Of a stretch of 64,000 bases of DNA, positions 23,196 through 34,451 are shown piece after piece. This DNA comes from Dactylonectria macrodidyma (taxonomy: Eukaryota; Ascomycota; Sordariomycetes; Hypocreales; Nectriaceae). The position numbers were made by a program, and so were the translations under genes. The notes under the pieces were generated by a model. It was not told the DNA's origin. It saw only the letters and a list, made by a program, of their open reading frames with translations, and did no database searches. The first letter of the stretch is position 1. Each line of letters begins with the position of its first letter. The stretch lies in NCBI GenBank assembly GCA_020744425.1, contig JAGMUV010000027.1, forward strand, positions 124,001 through 188,000, written 5' to 3'.

Positions 23196-23735
23196 TCACA
23201 ATTTCTCCTCGCCCACTTTGATCCGCCACTGTATCACCCCATCATGCTTGCCTTGCCAGTCATGGCGATGCAGCGCAAATGTTTCCCACTCGGGCGCGGG
23301 AATGCGCGGGAACATGCCCATCTTCACGATGACTCGTCCGGGGTACAGAGGCGTGACCGACTTTACCGGGCTACACCTTGCGTCAAGAACTTGCCGAGGC
23401 CAGGGGCAGAATACTCGTACTTACCAGCCACAGGTAGAGCAGAAGTAGTGCCCCAGCGGTTTTCCGCTCCCCGTTTCGAGGTCGAGGAACTTTTTGAGCG
23501 TCTTCTCCTTGTCCAGGATGTGGACTTTATCTTCTTCGATGTTGAGGTTGCTGGCGACGTAGCTACCGGCTACTTTGCGGCAGTTGGCACACTGGCAAAG
23601 GTGGCCACGGCGCTTTGCCCAGAGCTCTGAGTCGGTAATCGTTACTTGGATGGAACCACACAGGCACGTTCCTGTCAGGGTGTCACCCAGGGTAGCCGGG
23701 TCATGCGAGTTGGGATCCCCAGTGTAGGGAGTCAT
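23196..23735 (-). CDS. GFA/CENP-V zinc-binding domain protein
   Basis: Two exons (23735-23425, 23370-23196) give 161 aa. The splice (GTAAGT donor, GTGTAG acceptor) restores a full GFA fold: TGTCLCGSIQVTI, CQCANCRK, YFCSTCGC and SVTPLYPGRVIVKMG, ending EEKL. The CxC, CxxC and later CxxC pairs are the zinc ligands of the glutathione-dependent formaldehyde-activating (GFA) / CENP-V superfamily. Most fungal members have no known substrate, although roles in thiol adduct chemistry are suggested for the family. Without the splice the protein would stop just after the last zinc ligands. Confidence 0.85.
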
Positions 23736-23905
23736 CGTGTTTGGTAGACGAGGGAGGGAGGCAGGTTGATCGCGTCAACGCAAAGACGCGTCTTTGATGA
23801 GGTGAGGTGAATCGCGCTCAACTGAGGGGTTTGGGTAGGAACATGTTAGTCTGTGCAACAAAAGGGGGCATTAATAGGCAACATGAGAGAGTGGTGTGTG
23901 GTCGC

Positions 23906-23923
23906 CCCCCCCCCCCCCCCCCC
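23906..23923. repeat. Poly-C homopolymer tract
   Basis: A run of about 18 consecutive C residues interrupted only at its right end by CACCC. Runs of this length are prone to slippage and to assembly error. Confidence 0.9.
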
Positions 23924-26602
23924 ACCCGCATGGCGTAATTAGCGCTTCGGTTGCAGTGTCGCATAGCCGAAACAGTCGGACAGCCGGACGACACTGTGGG
24001 CGAGGACTCACAGGCTTCAACAACTCGGGGAGCGCATAAGAGGGAACCGCAGAGTTATGGCCGCCAACATGCACATCTAGAACTAGGACTGGCCGGCAGT
24101 GCGCAAGCCACGGACAGCAGCCAGTCAGGCGGCGGCGAAGAGAGAGCTGGGTTACTTGGGAGTCAACTTTGACCAGTTATCCACACCCTGGATATTTAAA
24201 GCACCGCTCTTCTCAAGGCTTTTACCTCGAAGGGTTTGAATGCTTTTACACTGATTTCAATCGCTTGCTATATCGAGGACTTAGATTTGACTTGGGAGAT
24301 GATGTCTCCAGACCGACCTTTGCTTGCTTGCTCGCGCTCGCAGGAGCTGCCGTCGCCATCGTGGTGCTCCGCGTTCACTCGTTCGCACACGTTGGCATTT
24401 ATAAGCGGCGATTTGAGATAGCCTTTTCATTATGTATCTAGAGTGTTTCTAATTACAATGAACTTTTCCTCCTTCCTTCCAACACTGCCGCCCTGTTTTT
24501 CGTTCGGATGATGTGATCAGGCGCGAAACGATAGATCAGCAGTCGTCAAGGCCTACTTGGAAGAAAAGGCTATCCTTCTTGAAGACGTCGGTACACAGGC
24601 AAGTTCTCAGTGCCGTTGAGGTTTCAGAGTCCTGGATGCCCCTTCAACGCTCGGTAAACCCGTTTATGCTGTTCTAGCAAAACCAGCGTTGCAATTGTCT
24701 GTGGGCCGAGGCGAATGAAGCTTGGAGTCTATCCACGAAAGAGCCAGCGATAGTCATCTGTACGCAAGAGATCAACCACAGTTTTCCAGAGCGACCCTCC
24801 TTGACTAGAGTTCATCAGTCGCGTTCGGATGACTCTAGGCCCAGGCGCCCACCACGTGGCGGTAATTGCGCCTCAAATGCACCGGCAATGATTAATTATT
24901 TTGCATCCTGATATTCGCGATGTCTGACGGTGTGCCGACCATAGAGCCGATAAAGCCCGACAGAGACGTTACCAGTACCAGGGTAGGCGTGTTTGGCGAC
25001 AATTATACCTCGTTCGGCCAATCCGTGTTTCATTTCCTCGTATGAAGCTAATTCGTGTTGTTCCGTATGTAGCTATTGTTGTTAGATTAGAGGATAACTC
25101 CAATGAAGGCAGAAAAGCGCTACTTAAGTGGCGCGCTACATTTTTAGCCTGAGGGTCAAAAGTCCAACAATTGTAACCTCGGTCAGCTTTAGGATCCATC
25201 GCTGAGGGCTGGAGCGCTAACATGATCTTGGAAATACCGCCGAGGGCTGTCAGCCTAAGGCGGTCAAAGATCGGGTGACCCGAAAACCACTCACGCCACG
25301 ATAGGGACCTTTGAGCCGTTCACTCTGAGCTATGCCAGATTCAACTCAAAGGAAGCTTTCCTGGGGGGGGGGAGGGGGGGCACCGGGAAACGCTTGCATT
25401 CGAACTTTGACTATTGTTCTCCAAATTAGACTCGATTTACCAACAGCTGCAGGTAATGGCCCTCCTCCTCAGGTCAAATGAACGAGAGAATATCACGGCC
25501 ACGCAAGAAGCGGACCCGCCAAACCAGTTTGGATAGTTCATCTCTTTCCCAGGAAGGCTTGACTTCACATCTGACACTGCGGCCAGAGGGTCTATGCTCA
25601 TTCGCTTACAACATGCTCATGGAACTGATTTCCTCGAGACCTGAAGGAACGGACTTTGAGTGTCTACCTTCCTAGTGGAAGCTGCCGTCGTATCGTATCG
25701 TGGCGCTTTAGCCCATATGTAGATGAATGTGTCACGGCCTTGACTAAGAGCTTTCTTGCGGGTTCTTTTTTCGATGTAATGGTCACATCTGACGTTCATA
25801 AAGCCGGGAGGGAGTCGGCATTGCTTGCGGCCCCCAATCTGCCTGGAGACTACATGACTACATTGGCAGTGATCTGGGGGGAAAACCACGAACACGCCGT
25901 CACCAGTGAATTCACAAAAACATTGCGCCAGATTTCTGTTCGGTTGCCATGCACAGAACCAATCGAGGCTCGGCTATCTACTTGATTCGGCTCGAGATTG
26001 CTTATAGCCGACTAGTCTCCCAGGTTGCCCACGGCTACGAATACACTACAGTGGGTGTCTAGCTTGTTTTCGAGTATCGTCGAGCTATTGTCGCACAGAC
26101 AATACGTCTCCGACAAAAGCAGTCAGATAGCAATTCCTAGCCCTGTCTGGCAGTAGTATGCGGAGCGAGCACCATAGCTCGGCATCAGTCGCCCTTGCAA
26201 GAACCCGAGATGAGCAGCCCCAGAATGAGCGTGGAGCGATTGTTGCGGGCACTCTTGGTGACACACCTTGTGAAGCTCGCCTTACTTGTCAACTGCCCGT
26301 CATGTCAAAATGTGGCTTCTGCCTTTTCACGGCCCTTCTGCCGACCTAACCTGCCTGTTGGCCTTGCTGCTTGCATCCCGAAGAATAGTCATTAAACCAT
26401 CTTTCCCCTCTGGGGGGCCGTACTGGATAGAGGGCTGCCATAGTTCCTCGGAACCACAGGTGAAGAGCGCCGCTCAGAAGTGGGGAGGCTGCGCATTCTC
26501 ATGACACATTCTCCGACCGAATACGAAAACAGGCACGCTCTGGACTAAGCCACTATCCTTGGCAGGCAATCTTAACTCACAGGATTCGAACAGTCCCTTT
26601 GC

Positions 26603-26700
26603 CATGTCTGCCTTCCCTTCCGTTGAGACTCTCAAACCTGGTTTCAGTGCAAAGGGCCGCATCACCCATGCTTGCGATCGCTGCAGACTCAGAGATAGCT
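26603..26700 (+). pseudogene. Zn2Cys6 zinc-cluster relic
   Basis: An ATG (26604) opens a frame with KGRITHACDRCRLR, the start of a fungal Zn2Cys6 domain (first CxxC and basic residues). The remaining four cysteines and the linker do not follow in this frame or behind an obvious splice site. It is probably the remnant of a transcription-factor gene next to the RidA gene. Confidence 0.45.
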
Positions 26701-27177
26701 TCTTGCCCTGCTGTGATCACTCTCTTCAATACAAGCCTCTGACAATAACACTGTACAGACTGTGTTGCTATCTCGTAGTAAAAATTTGAGTTTGGCACAA
26801 ATCTGCTACCTCCACATGGCTAGATAGATACCTTGGGTCAAAACAGGACTTCAGTAATCGGGCGTACTCCGTCGGCGACTGATAGGTGGGCGCCCCCCTC
26901 TGGAGTACTCCGTCGCGCAGGAAGACGGCGACTGATGGCGAGGATATCAATGCCGATGACTGACGCGTCTCAAGATCAGAGGTTTATGTAAGCATTCCTG
27001 CCTCTTTTTCTCACGACATTGCATCTGCTTCATCTTCAACCTTAATCCCCAACCTCTCCCCGATACGGTCCATATAACCAATTCCACCTACTCTTTCTTC
27101 TTTTCTCTTTTTAGAGATAATCACCAAGGACACTCCTACCCAGTTTTTATTGACCCCTCTATCGCTTCTCAATAGCC

Positions 27178-27600
27178 ATGTCCCCACCGCTCCCATTCAT
27201 CAACGAAGAAGGCGCAGGCCAGAAACATTCCGATCTGTGCCACTACAGCCAAGCAGTGGTGCTCCCCAACGGCATCGTCAAATGCTCAGGCCAGGGCGGT
27301 TGGACTACCACGGGTGATCTCACTGACGATGTCGAACGACAAGTTGACCTTGCCTTCGAGAACGTCGATCGCGTTCTGCAAGCTGTTGGCCTTCGCGGCT
27401 GGGAGGATGTCTACCTCCTGCGATCCTACTCGGTAAACATCGAGACCGATTTCAACATCATCGTGGACAGATTGAAGAAGAGAATCCCGGGCCATCGACC
27501 TGTGTGGACTGCAATCGGGGTACCGAAGCTCGCATTTCCTCAAATGATGGTCGAGCTGGAGGTCGAGGCCTATGCACCGAACAAGGCTACTCAAGCTTGA
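27178..27600 (+). CDS. RidA/YjgF family protein (copy 1)
   Basis: A single exon of 140 aa. Conserved family features include the N-terminal HYSQAVVL (strand with the pocket serine), CSGQGGW, the helix FENVDRVLQAVGL, and the C-terminal GHRPVWTAIGVPKLAFP with its arginine followed by MVELEVEAYA. RidA proteins are trimeric enamine/imine deaminases that remove reactive 2-aminoacrylate-type intermediates; some subgroups act in dedicated catabolic pathways. A CT-rich leader and a TTTTTAG word precede the ATG. A clear paralogue lies at 47566-47976 on the other strand. Confidence 0.88.
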   Translation: MSPPLPFINEEGAGQKHSDLCHYSQAVVLPNGIVKCSGQGGWTTTGDLTDDVERQVDLAFENVDRVLQAVGLRGWEDVYLLRSYSVNIETDFNIIVDRLKKRIPGHRPVWTAIGVPKLAFPQMMVELEVEAYAPNKATQA

Positions 27601-28313
27601 TCATAGCGGCCGAATAACTCAATTGGCATGCCTTATCGCCAGCACCCTGCACACCGTTGAGACGTCTTAGTGACAAGGAGAGGGGGCGCTGCAAGATATC
27701 TTCAAGTTCATTCAAGTTCATAGACTCTTGCTCTGTCTTCCGGGCCATGATAAGACTTTCCGGTTCAGCAGTCATTGCAACCGTATGGAAGATCACAGCC
27801 CCAATGCAAACTTTGATAAAATCTATGTGTAATTCGTTCGTGACTCACCGAGGCTGAGGTGGACGTCCCAGATGTTGGGGATAGTCAAGTAGCCGATCTC
27901 CCACCAGTCCGATTCGTCGCTTATCGGCAATAATTTGGGTAACCCTGATACCTATTGATTGTATTGATAAGTTGTATTGATAAGGACCCCGCTCCCCCTC
28001 CCCGGGAAACCCACCCGCCTACAAAGTGGCGATATGCTTCATACGCACTATGTATCTCTGGGTGGGATGAGCTGTTTGTAACCAACAAGTACCTTATCAC
28101 TGTCTAATGACTACAGAACTAGAGACACGCCCACACGCCCCTAACCATCTAGCCATTCTATAACGGAGGCGTCGATTATAAAATGCACAGGCAGGGACGG
28201 CCTGGGACGGCACCAGATCACCTCTCAAACTTAGCTTTGTCCTGTTTCTCCTCCCAAGACTCTCGTGTCTGCCTCACGTCTATAAAATCGCCTACCCACG
28301 CAGAATCGACACC
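27601..28313. other. Intergenic, no gene seen
   Basis: Separates the RidA gene from the HD-domain gene. It contains a small tandem repeat (TTCAAGTTCA, near 27702-27720) and a duplicated TTGATAAG/TTGTATTGATAA word near 27956-27980. A TATAAA box at about 28281 lies 33 bp before the HD-gene ATG. Confidence 0.45.
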
Positions 28314-29078
28314 ATGCCGTGCCCTCCTGGCGCTATCCCGGCTCCCCTGGTCGACCACATCACTTCGCTTGACCGCGGCCCGCCTATCAGTAAGGGCATT
28401 AGATTCTATGATGTCCCAGATACCGAGCTTTGCAAGCGGGCCGAAGCTTTTGTGCACGCTTGGTTGCCCCAGTACATAGCAAACCACGCTCTCCGAACCT
28501 ATGCGTTCGCCCTCGCCGTCGCCAACTATGCAGGGTGGGATTCGGGCGAGAAGGCTAGGGAGCTGGGCTTCGACAAAGAGGTTATTTTCCTCGCCTGTGC
28601 CCTGCATGAACTGGGCTTCGACCTGGACCAGGGCGTCAAAAGCCGGCTGTCGCTTGAGCTGTGGGGTGCTATCAAGGCCAGGGAGTGGATTATGCAACAG
28701 CAAGACGCATTCCTCGAGGTCAGCGGCAGGAACATCGAGACGCTACAGGAGTGGGCGGACGAGGCATGTGAAGCAATCGCGCGTCATACTATCGAGTTTA
28801 GGGACTTCACTAGTCGGGTAAGGTTGACGGGTGCCTTGGTGACGTTGGGCGCGGGGATGGACTTGATGGGGACGTGTGTGAGGTTTGTGCATGATCAGGA
28901 TACTAAAGCAATCTGTAGTCGATGGCCTCGGGCTGGCTATTGTGAAGGGCTTGCTAAACATGCTGAGTTGGAGGTTGGCAATAAACCAGCTTGTCTATTT
29001 GAGGACTGCGTGAGCGCATTTAACCCAGGCATGTTTAGCATCCCGTGCTTTGAAGGTATGCAAGGGGAATTAAAGTAG
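28314..29078 (+). CDS. HD-domain hydrolase, cyanamide-hydratase-like
   Basis: A single exon of 254 aa. The HD-fold pattern is visible: NHALRTYAFALA (first metal histidine), ACALHELGF (position of the canonical HD pair), and AIARHTIEF (later histidine). The N-terminal PDTELCKRAEAFV and the overall length fit fungal cyanamide hydratase / urea hydro-lyase relatives, which hydrate cyanamide or other nitriles. The metal-binding pair reads HE instead of HD, so metal binding or activity may be altered. The gene follows the RidA gene by about 0.7 kb in the same direction, suggesting shared use against nitrogenous compounds (inference). Confidence 0.75.
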   Translation: MPCPPGAIPAPLVDHITSLDRGPPISKGIRFYDVPDTELCKRAEAFVHAWLPQYIANHALRTYAFALAVANYAGWDSGEKARELGFDKEVIFLACALHELGFDLDQGVKSRLSLELWGAIKAREWIMQQQDAFLEVSGRNIETLQEWADEACEAIARHTIEFRDFTSRVRLTGALVTLGAGMDLMGTCVRFVHDQDTKAICSRWPRAGYCEGLAKHAELEVGNKPACLFEDCVSAFNPGMFSIPCFEGMQGELK

Positions 29079-29999
29079 ACTACTAGGTTGTGTTCGACTT
29101 CATGTTAGTGAAGGCGCTGGCTAAAATCCGTCATGCAGAATTGAAAAACCTGAACATGTCCCCTTTCCTTCCAATGGCCTGCAATCCAATCCGAGACCGG
29201 GTACTCGGAGGCGGCGTCGGTAACAAATGACGTCGTCGTACGGTGGGGGTGCAGAGAGCAGAACAAAGGCGAGCCCAAATTCCACTGGCTATGCGAGCAG
29301 GACGCCAAAATAAACAAATCAAACGGCTACTTGCAAACTGTTACGAAAGCCACTAGAGTTAAGGTGACAGGTGCTGAGAGAAACCCTAATAAGAAGAGGA
29401 CGAGTGGGGTAGGAGGGTGCGCCCTGAGATCCCAGCCAGAGCGATTCTAATCCCACGTCCCTTTTCCCGGAGATCCACCAATTTCTTCCCCAAATCGCCT
29501 ATCTTCTTAGGTGCGGGACTGCTGGTGGAGCCAGATAGCTTAATACTGTCAACCTGGAGAAGTCTCCGCACCTAAGGAGAGAAGGAATTGGGCCGGCGTA
29601 ATACCCCAGACCATGAATTTCTTCTCCAAGTCGCCTATCTCCTTAGGTGCAGTACTGCTGCACCCTAAGGAGATAAGGAATGGGGCTAGCGTAATACCCC
29701 AGACCATGGATTTATTCTCCAAATCGCCTACATGGAGCTAGGTCGGCATAAACGAGGACGAGGCATTCCAGACTCTGACGGATTACCCCACGGTCCCTCT
29801 TGATAGTCTTGCCCAGGTTAGTTCGATTGTTTATGGGGACGTCGAGGAGTATATAGATCTAGTTGGTTCCGGCACTTCGTCCATTTCAATCTCCTCAGCC
29901 ACGACACCAACCAGCAACAACCGAACTCAGCTATCACTCTTTTCCGCCGGACTCAATCAACTGCGACGGCCTTTCGTTCGACTCCGAGGTCACCGCACA
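29079..29999. other. Repeat-bearing upstream region of the sugar porter
   Basis: No gene was recognised. The middle (29478-29740) holds direct and inverted repeats described separately, and the 3' part should be the promoter and leader of the transporter gene that starts at 30000. Confidence 0.5.
29478..29740. repeat. Direct and inverted repeat cluster
   Basis: Three copies of an ATTTCTTCTCCAAATCGCCT-like unit (29478, 29619, 29710) alternate with two copies of a CACCTAAGGAGA-AAGGAAT unit, each ending with GTAATACCCCAGACCATG. CCTTAGGTGCAGTACTGC followed by TGCACCCTAAGG (about 29650-29675) forms an almost perfect hairpin. It lies 260-520 bp upstream of the sugar-porter ATG. Confidence 0.7.
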
Positions 30000-31683
30000 A
30001 TGGCACGACCAGTCGACAACCTCAATAACTTGCTGGTCGATGAGAAGCCCTGGTATAAGTATGGCCACTTGGTGAAACTCAACTACATCTGTATCTCTCT
30101 AGTTCTATTCTGTACGTCTCTGTACACTCTGCCGCATAGGCCCTCTCCCCGTCTTGTCCTAAGTCTAAAATATAACAGCCTCCGCCAATGGGTACGACGG
30201 GTCAATCATGGGCGGTCTCCTCGCTCTGCCCCGCTGGAACGAGTTCATGAACGAGCCCGCCGGCACAGGTCTCGGCTGGATCACCGCCATCTACTGGCTT
30301 GGTAATGGCGCAGTCTGCCCAGTCGCCTCGTGGGTGTCCAATCGGTACGGCCGAAAGACGGGCGTTTACTTCGGATACCTGTTCTTGATACTCGGTGTGG
30401 GCATGCAGGCTGCAGCCCAGAATGAGATAACCTTCACTATCTCACGCCTGTTCATCGGTGCCGCTTCTGGGTGGCTCGCTACCGCCTCGCCGTTGCTGAT
30501 TGGCGAGATCGCTCATCCCACACACCGCCCGATCCTAAGTGCCCTCTATATGTGCGGCTGGTTCGTCGGTGGCACGGTTTGCGCCTGGGTGACGTTCGGC
30601 TGCCGTAACATCCCGTCCTCGTGGTGTTGGAGACTCCCAGTTATGCTCCAGATCCTCCTGCCCATCGTCGCGCTGCCTGGGTTCATAATGGCACCTGAGA
30701 GCCCCCGTTGGCTCATTAGCGTTGGAAAGGTTCAGCAGGCTGGCGACATCTTGGCCAAGCACCACACCGGCGGTGATCGACAGCACCCCCTGGTCACATA
30801 CCAGATGGTTGAGATCGAGACGACAATCAACGCTGAAAAGGAGGGTAACTCGAGTGCCTCATACCTCGATATGGTTAAGACCAAGGGGAACCGACATCGG
30901 CTCTTCATCTCTATTACACTCGGTGTCTTCGCCCAGTGGTGTGGAAACGGCGTTGTGTCCTACTATCTTCCTGTCGTCCTTAATTCTGTCGGTATTACTA
31001 CCGTTACGGAGCAGACTCTGATCTCGGCCTGTCTAAATTTGTGGAACCTGATCTGGGCCATCGCTGCTGCCTTCAACGTTGAGAGATTTGGTCGACGCCC
31101 GCTCTTCTTGGCCTCGGCGTCTATCATGCTCATCAGCTTCATCATCGTCACTGGTCTGAGCGGATCGTTCGCCAGTACGGGCTCATCAAGCCTTGGAATT
31201 GCCGTCATCCCATTCCTCTACATCTTTAACGCCGGCTATGCCATCGCCATGTAAGTTGCCCTGTGTCCACAGTCCCAGAAGTGCATTAACTAACCTCTCT
31301 GCCATTTTAGGACGCCTTTCCTGACAGCCTACCCTTGCGAAATCTGGCAGTTCAGCCTTCGGTCTCGTGGTCTTGCCGTAACCTGGGTGTCCACCGTCGC
31401 AGCTATCTTCTTTAATACCTTTGTGAATGCTATCGCTTTGGACGCAATCCAGTGGAAGTACTATTTTGTCTTTATCGGCATGCTAACGCTCCTCTGGCTT
31501 ACTGTCTACTTTGCCTACCCGGAGACGCGAGGCCACACTTTAGAGCAAATGGCGGTCATCTTTGATGGCGAGAATGCTGCGGCGCCTCCACCGGCCTTTA
31601 CAGAGAAGACAGCAGCTATACTTAATCACATTGGCGCCGTGGAACATAAGAGCTACTCTACTGAGGCTGAGAAGGAGGTTTGA
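30000..31683 (+). CDS. MFS sugar porter
   Basis: Three exons (30000-30111, 30179-31250, 31311-31683) encode 518 aa with matching phases. Sugar-porter signatures are present: GYDGSIMGGLL in the first membrane segment, RYGRKTGVYFGY between segments 2 and 3, PESPRWL after segment 6, ERFGRRPLF in the second half, and PETRGHTLEQM after segment 12. This resembles the lactose-permease/hexose-transporter clade; the substrate cannot be read from the sequence. It should sit in the plasma membrane and import sugar or a polyol by proton symport. It is the last gene of the intact left group before a transposon-rich stretch. Confidence 0.88.
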
Positions 31684-31899
31684 CAAAGATCTATTATGCG
31701 TAAGGGTGTCTTTAGAGATTCTAAAGTTAGATAAGTTAGAGGATGGCACAATTAACTTTCGCAATTAGGAAACGCACTATTTTGCCTTACCCATTTCACT
31801 TCTTTGATATTAGTTATGTAACTTGCCGTATAACTATAGCCTATTTAAGCTAATACTTTGTATTTGCTTAGATAAACACTTACCTGTCTTAAGGCTGTT

Positions 31900-32945
31900 G
31901 GAAACTATATATCTAAGGGAATTGATATAACTTATGGGCATGACATTTTTGATACACGGGCATGACTCTTACACGGACATGATTTTTATAACATCTGATT
32001 AGATAGGACCCTCTTTTGTTAGTACATCTGGCTCTGCCGAGAGCTCTAATTTATACCCAGAGTTTAGTTGTCCATAATCATCCCTTAGTGATCCAGCTCT
32101 CCATCAGATAGCTATCCATTGCCAATCTTCCAGCCCTTGACGATAAAGACCTTCATTATGTCCCAATCCGAGTCTCCTCCTAGCTCAGAGAGCAATTCAA
32201 GATGCTGAACCCAAAGGCTAAGCCCGAGCGATCAATCACGTCCTCAAAAACGATAGCGACAGAGCCCGACAAGCCGGGTTCAGCCCACCGTTACGTACAG
32301 ATAGACTACAGTCAGCTCGTAGCACCGCGAGTATCGGCCAGTACTACGGTATCGGCGACGAAGATGCGCTCGGAACTCTCTTCGCATCTTATCCACACAC
32401 GTTTACAAGCTTCCACGGCCTCATGGATGTCCTGCACACACCTATTCTAGAGGACCGGTGTCACATATCGGGATATCGGATTTGGCAGCTATGACAACAG
32501 TCAAGCTTTCTGCCCTTCATCATAAGGTTCCACAGCCACTTTCCTCGTCACTGGCCTCGTCATCAGCTTCGTCACAAGCTATGATCAGGAGGATAGCTAG
32601 ATAAAGTCAAATAGTCCGTAGCATCCGGACCCTCTTGGCTGTCCGAGGTCATCATCAGTCTCTTCATCTATAAGACTGACCCAAAGACCCTCATTAGATA
32701 GGAAGAATAGCAAGATCTTCTCACACACATGATCACTTCCATCTCCTAGATGCAACAACCGGATTGACCTGGCTAGTTGGGTGCTGGAAATATGAGCCTG
32801 TTAAGAGAGCTGGCTTTACCGCCTTTGCGAGGATGTGTCTATGGGTCGACGGAAATCTAGCGAATCAGATGGCATAAAAGTCATGCCCGTGTATCAAAAA
32901 TGTCCTGCCCGTATATCAATTCCCATAGTTATAAGGTTAGATTTA
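31900..32945. mobile_element. Element with ~60-90-bp inverted repeats
   Basis: Sequence at about 31917-32010 recurs inverted at about 32850-32935. Both arms contain GGGAATTGATAT, GACATTTTTGATACACGGG, CATGAC and CATCTGATT in the same order, with small gaps. The ~850 bp between the arms contains decayed frames (for example SITSSKTIATEPDKP and VQIDYSQLVAPRVSASTTVS) that look protein-like but are unassigned. It is best read as a non-autonomous or decayed DNA transposon or foldback element; the ends and target duplication were not resolved. Confidence 0.5.
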
Positions 32946-33116
32946 TATTATGACTTATGCCGCAACCTACATCTAACCAGGCGGTCAGATTTAGCAGAAC
33001 CCACGCTGCTTGCCCGGCTAAAGAGTGTCTGGAGCATCTGTCGAGCTCGGTTGAGGTACACGTGCCTTTGGTCTCGTAGTTCCTGGTCGATGTCGTGTTC
33101 TTCGTCACAAACCTCA

Positions 33117-33470
33117 CTAATCGAAGATGAGCACAAGATCTGGTACAGGAATATCAGGCCCGAAGAGGCGCAGAGGCGCAGCACGCGGCAGAGGCATCCC
33201 AGACACCTGGGCGAGGAGCGTCAAAGTCCCAATAAACGACGCCGGCATCAGTTCCGCGCTCATCCACGCGGGAGAGGAAATAGTCGGCGAGTCGGCAGCC
33301 GGCCTCGAGGAAGACGACGTCTTTAGTGAAGCCGTAGACGGAGGCGAAACCGTACAAGGCCCAGGCCTGGCCACGAGCCCACGTAGACTCGTTTTCATAG
33401 CCCTGGCAGGTGAGATTGTCGCGCACGGAACCATCGTGGGCGTCGTAACTGACGAGGTGATAGATAGAGT
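33117..33470 (-). pseudogene. GH88 unsaturated glucuronyl hydrolase relic
   Basis: The minus strand encodes STWARGQAWALYGFASVYGF, then GCRLADYFLSRV and YWDFDAPRPGVWDASAA, which are core (alpha/alpha)6-barrel blocks of family 88 hydrolases. Upstream in the same frame is LYHLVSYDAHDGS. The remaining two-thirds of the ~400-aa enzyme is absent. The family removes unsaturated uronic acids from the ends of oligosaccharides released by lyases. Confidence 0.75.
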
Positions 33471-33819
33471 AATTATAGTTAAATATTAGAGTGGAAAAAA
33501 TTGTGTATTATCTCTTCTGCCCCTATGTCTTGAGGTTTCAGGGCAAGCTTTATATACCCTTTCTCTTCTGTATAGAATCAGCTAGAAGCTGATTGCTAAG
33601 CCTCGTGGCAATAGGTGGCAATAGGTGGCAACTTTCGCCTCTGACGTATCTGACACTTATCCTCCGTACCACCTCAGCTCCGTTTTCATCCTCATTCTCA
33701 TCATAATCCTCATTTTCACTCTCATCTTTGTCGTCGTCATCTTTGTCGTCGTCATCTTCATCGCCAGAATCTTCATCATCCGAGGAGTCATTAGATGAGG
33801 AGGAGTCCTTACGGTAGCG

Positions 33820-34451
33820 GTAATTACATCATAGGGTCCCAGTTTGAGTGAGCCACGACGGAAGTGCCTCGTTCCCAGCGTTGCAAGGAACTGCAGCAAT
33901 ACCATCCCAGTCGATGACTCCTTGCAACTGACCATCTTCCGACACCATGTTGCTCTGGATTTCAAAGTCCGGGTGGGTTAAGACGAACGGCTTAGGATTA
34001 ACTGGCTTAGGAAACCCAACTGATCAGGTGGTGCAGAAGAATGCTCATCCCCTTCGGATGAGAAGACGGACAAGTGGACGGGTGCAGGTCCAGCAAGAAG
34101 GTGTAGAACCACTTCATATCAGCCGAGGGCCGCTATTCGACATAAATGGGATCAGAACTGGAATCGCCATAGATGAAAAATCGGTCCAACTTAGCCTGGG
34201 CATTAACTAAGTGCCTTGGGTCAAGCCTATCCCATTCTCCATTGGTGTTAAAGATAGGAGCACCTCCGGCAAAGGGCGTGTACTTGCCTAGCTGGACCAT
34301 GGCTGAGGCGATGCCTTGAAGTGCGCGGACTCGGTGTGAATGCAAAACGACCGGGTCGGTAACGCCGGAAAGCTGAACCAGACCTCTTGCAAGGGTTAAC
34401 TAGAGATGAATGATGTGAGGATATAAGGGCAGCTGATCTCGTTATTAACAG
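33820..34451 (-). pseudogene. APH-family kinase relic, C-lobe half
   Basis: The minus strand carries fragments of a fungal aminoglycoside-phosphotransferase-like (APH) kinase: CPYIL next to the Copia junction, VRALQGIASAMVQLGKY, THPDFEIQSNMVSEDGQLQG (catalytic-loop position) and VIDWDGIAAVP (metal-binding Asp). Frameshifts and stops separate the blocks. The N-lobe half lies beyond the Copia insertion at 41201-41345, so one gene was split. These kinases are numerous in fungi and mostly uncharacterised. Confidence 0.7.

Larger units (their letters stand above)
23736..27177. other. Long gene-poor stretch
   Basis: About 3.4 kb with no convincing gene apart from a zinc-cluster relic at 26603-26700. 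It contains a poly-C tract (23906-23923) and a G-rich run (about 25365-25380). Frames of 60-110 codons occur (for example 24169-24441 and 25656-25985) but show no domain I can name. A short direct repeat (TACTCCGTCG and GGCGACTGAT words, each twice) lies at 26866-26938. Confidence 0.45.

Noticed and set aside
25478..25985. Two overlapping plus-strand frames of 65 and 109 codons
   Set aside because: No recognised domain, no splice-based extension and no homologous feature in the window.
33485..33660. Possible solo LTR between the GH88 and APH relics (TATATA box, tandem AATAGGTGGC)
   Set aside because: No second copy, no clear TG...CA ends and no target duplication could be found.
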